A stretch of DNA of 13,533 bases from an uncultured Erysipelotrichales bacterium (GTDB lineage: Bacteria > Bacillota_I > Bacilli_A > Erysipelotrichales > Coprobacillaceae). The translations under genes and the position numbers were made by a program. Under the pieces are notes generated by a model. That model ran no database searches. It was not told the DNA's origin and saw nothing but the letters and a program-made list of their open reading frames with translations. Position 1 is the first letter of the stretch; every line of letters begins with the position of its first letter. Of the stretch, positions 12,450 to 13,533 are shown piece after piece. The stretch spans positions 1-13,533 of the forward strand of contig CAJUJC010000053.1 of NCBI GenBank assembly GCA_910586805.1, given 5' to 3'.

Positions 12450-13076
12450 TTATTTAATCAACTCCAATATGTCTATTGGTTTTTTTAACTCAATATCAGC
12501 ATCAATACCTTCACTACTCACACTTCCCCATTTTGCATACGCAAAATCAATACCAGCATTTATGCAAACTTGATAATCCGATAAAACATCTCCTATATAA
12601 ATAACATCTTCTTTATTTAATCCTAATTTATCTATACATAGGTTAATAGGTTCAGGATCTGGTTTATGTTTATCTGTATCATCTGCTAAGACTTCGACTT
12701 CTATATATTGATCAAAACCTCTTGATACAAAATCAATTTCATATTATTTTCTTAATTTTGCACTCACAACTGCTTGTCTAATTCCTTCTTGATGAATTGT
12801 TTTTAAAACAGTTTCTACACCTTCATAAGGAGTTGCTCCATCTTTATATTCATTGACATATTGGACCCATCTTGCATATGTCTTATCCTTATCTTGTACA
12901 TTTAATTCTTCCATGACCTTCATACCAGGATATGGCGCAAATTTTAAAACGTCTTCATAAGTCCAATCTTCATTCAATTCTTCTTTAATAATTTTTTGTA
13001 ATGGAATCATATTCATTTTTAAAGTATCCAATAATGTCCCATCAATATCGTAAATAATTGCTTTGTATTTTCCCAT
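12450..13076 (-). pseudogene. HAD-superfamily hydrolase interrupted by an in-frame TAA
   Basis: Starting at the ATG at 13076 (AGAGGAGAT upstream), the frame gives 110 residues with HAD motif I DIDGTLLDT (D10, D12) and motif II around S105 (AVVSAK). It then meets TAA at 12744-12746. The same frame continues without any further stop for 97 codons: YEIDFVSRGFDQYIEVEV, then motif III KPDPEPI (K138) and motif IV YIGDVLSDYQ (D163, D167), ending at 12450. The total of 208 codons fits phosphoglycolate phosphatase-like HAD proteins with an alpha-helical cap. A single base change from CAA, AAA or GAA explains the stop. Without the second half the hydrolase lacks motifs III and IV and cannot be active. 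Confidence 0.85.
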
Positions 13077-13095
13077 AATAATCTCCTCTTTATCT

Positions 13096-13124
13096 ATCAT
13101 AACACAGAAAAGAAAAAGAGAAAA
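13096..13124 (-). promoter_or_regulatory. putative extended -10 promoter of the HAD gene
   Basis: TGTTATGAT on the minus strand (-10 hexamer 13096-13101 with TGn before it) precedes AGAGGAGAT and the ATG. The -35 position (TTTTCT, 13119-13124) is poor and lies within the upstream terminator. Confidence 0.4.
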
Positions 13125-13136
13125 ATAAATTTCTCT
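13109..13136 (-). terminator. terminator of the 13135-13485 gene
   Basis: Stem AGAGAAA/TTTCTCT (13130-13136 with 13117-13123), loop TTTATT on the minus strand, then TTTTCTTTT. It starts within the TAG stop codon. Confidence 0.7.
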
Positions 13137-13485
13137 AATTTAATGGACCTTCATCATTTCTATCATTAAAATCCTTAACTGCCTGATTTAAAACATCACT
13201 TATAAAGTCAGTAAATTCTTCTTTTTCATCAGAATCATCGAATTTTACAGGCATATTAACAATCCCAACTTGAACATTTTGATGTTTACTAAGGAATTTT
13301 TCCATTTCATCATCATACTTTTTCATAGAAGACATTACACGTATTGTATTGCAATATGCCATAGCAGCATAAGCAATATATTCCTCAATTGTTTCCATTT
13401 CAATACCTAATTCTTCTATATGTTCCCTTTCTTCACTTAATACCTTTACTTCTTCTTCGGAAAAAGAAATTTTAAACTCTTTCAT
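13135..13485 (-). CDS. unrecognised acidic helical protein
   Basis: From the chosen start the protein has 116 residues. It is very acidic (many Glu/Asp), with a helical SFSEEEVKVLSEEREHIEEL start (residues 7-26), a central helix EEYIAYAAMAYCNTIRVMSSM (starting near residue 34) and an acidic C-terminal helix. There is no signal peptide, membrane segment or motif I can name; it looks like a cytosolic small protein. Three in-frame ATGs compete (13500, 13488, 13485). GGAGGT leaves five bases to 13488 and eight to 13485, while 13500 lies before the ribosome binding site; 13485 or 13488 is therefore right. It has its own terminator. Confidence 0.75.
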   Translation of the reverse strand: MKEFKISFSEEEVKVLSEEREHIEELGIEMETIEEYIAYAAMAYCNTIRVMSSMKKYDDEMEKFLSKHQNVQVGIVNMPVKFDDSDEKEEFTDFISDVLNQAVKDFNDRNDEGPLN

Positions 13486-13505
13486 CATATATACCTCCAT
13501 TACTA

Positions 13506-13533
13506 TTATTTAATTCCAAATTCTTTTTCAAAA
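13506..13533 (-). CDS. C-terminal tail of a further minus-strand gene (partial)
   Basis: The last bases read FEKEFGIK followed by TAA (13506-13508) on the minus strand. They end just before the ribosome binding site of the next gene, the spacing expected in an operon. Too short to identify. Confidence 0.4.

Noticed and set aside
12744..12746. Stop codon recoding or an alternative genetic code to explain the TAA in the HAD gene
   Set aside because: Several neighbouring genes end with TAA at terminators, so TAA is a normal stop here.
1..13533. CRISPR array or riboswitch
   Set aside because: No regularly spaced repeats were seen, and no leader shows a conserved riboswitch or T-box core.

Overview
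The window is very AT-rich with strong AGGAGG-type ribosome binding sites, U-tract hairpin terminators and a CCA-encoding tRNA cluster. This points to a low-GC Bacillota, most plausibly a gut Erysipelotrichia-like or Clostridia-like anaerobe (inference; no marker gene fixes the genus). TAA, TAG and TGA all end genes here, so the code is standard.

Layout. Bases 1-481 hold the end of a tRNA cluster (Tyr, partial; then Lys, Leu, Gly, Asn, Glu) closed by a terminator. Bases 482-2734 are an accessory, decaying stretch. It holds a fragment resembling one ankyrin repeat, a small membrane-anchored protein divergent from a signal-peptide-bearing secreted protein of unknown family, and an IS200/IS605-type transposase remnant with several inactivating lesions. 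Bases 2735-8488 are almost all on the minus strand: a small ferritin-like helical protein with its own promoter and palindromic operator; a ttcA-like/tcdA pair of anticodon-loop tRNA modification enzymes; a PurF paralogue whose glutaminase site is degenerate while the PRPP motif and Fe-S cysteines are kept; a DUF3784 membrane protein coupled to a PH-domain membrane protein broken by a frameshift; and a membrane-anchored Ig-like/amidase_3 cell-wall hydrolase.

Bases 8619-10655 carry a plus-strand two-gene operon (zinc-dependent phospholipase C-like protein and UMF1-type MFS transporter). It converges on a minus-strand operon of a YdcF/DUF218 protein and an aldo/keto reductase with two C-terminal 4Fe-4S motifs. 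Last come a HAD hydrolase interrupted by a single in-frame TAA, an unrecognised 120-residue acidic protein, and the C-terminal tail of one more gene at the edge.

No complete novel multi-gene system is evident. The strongest item is the PurF-like protein with a Ser in place of the catalytic N-terminal Cys. The next are the palindromic operator over the ferritin-like promoter, the unknown secreted protein next to the tRNA cluster, and the two single-lesion pseudogenes.
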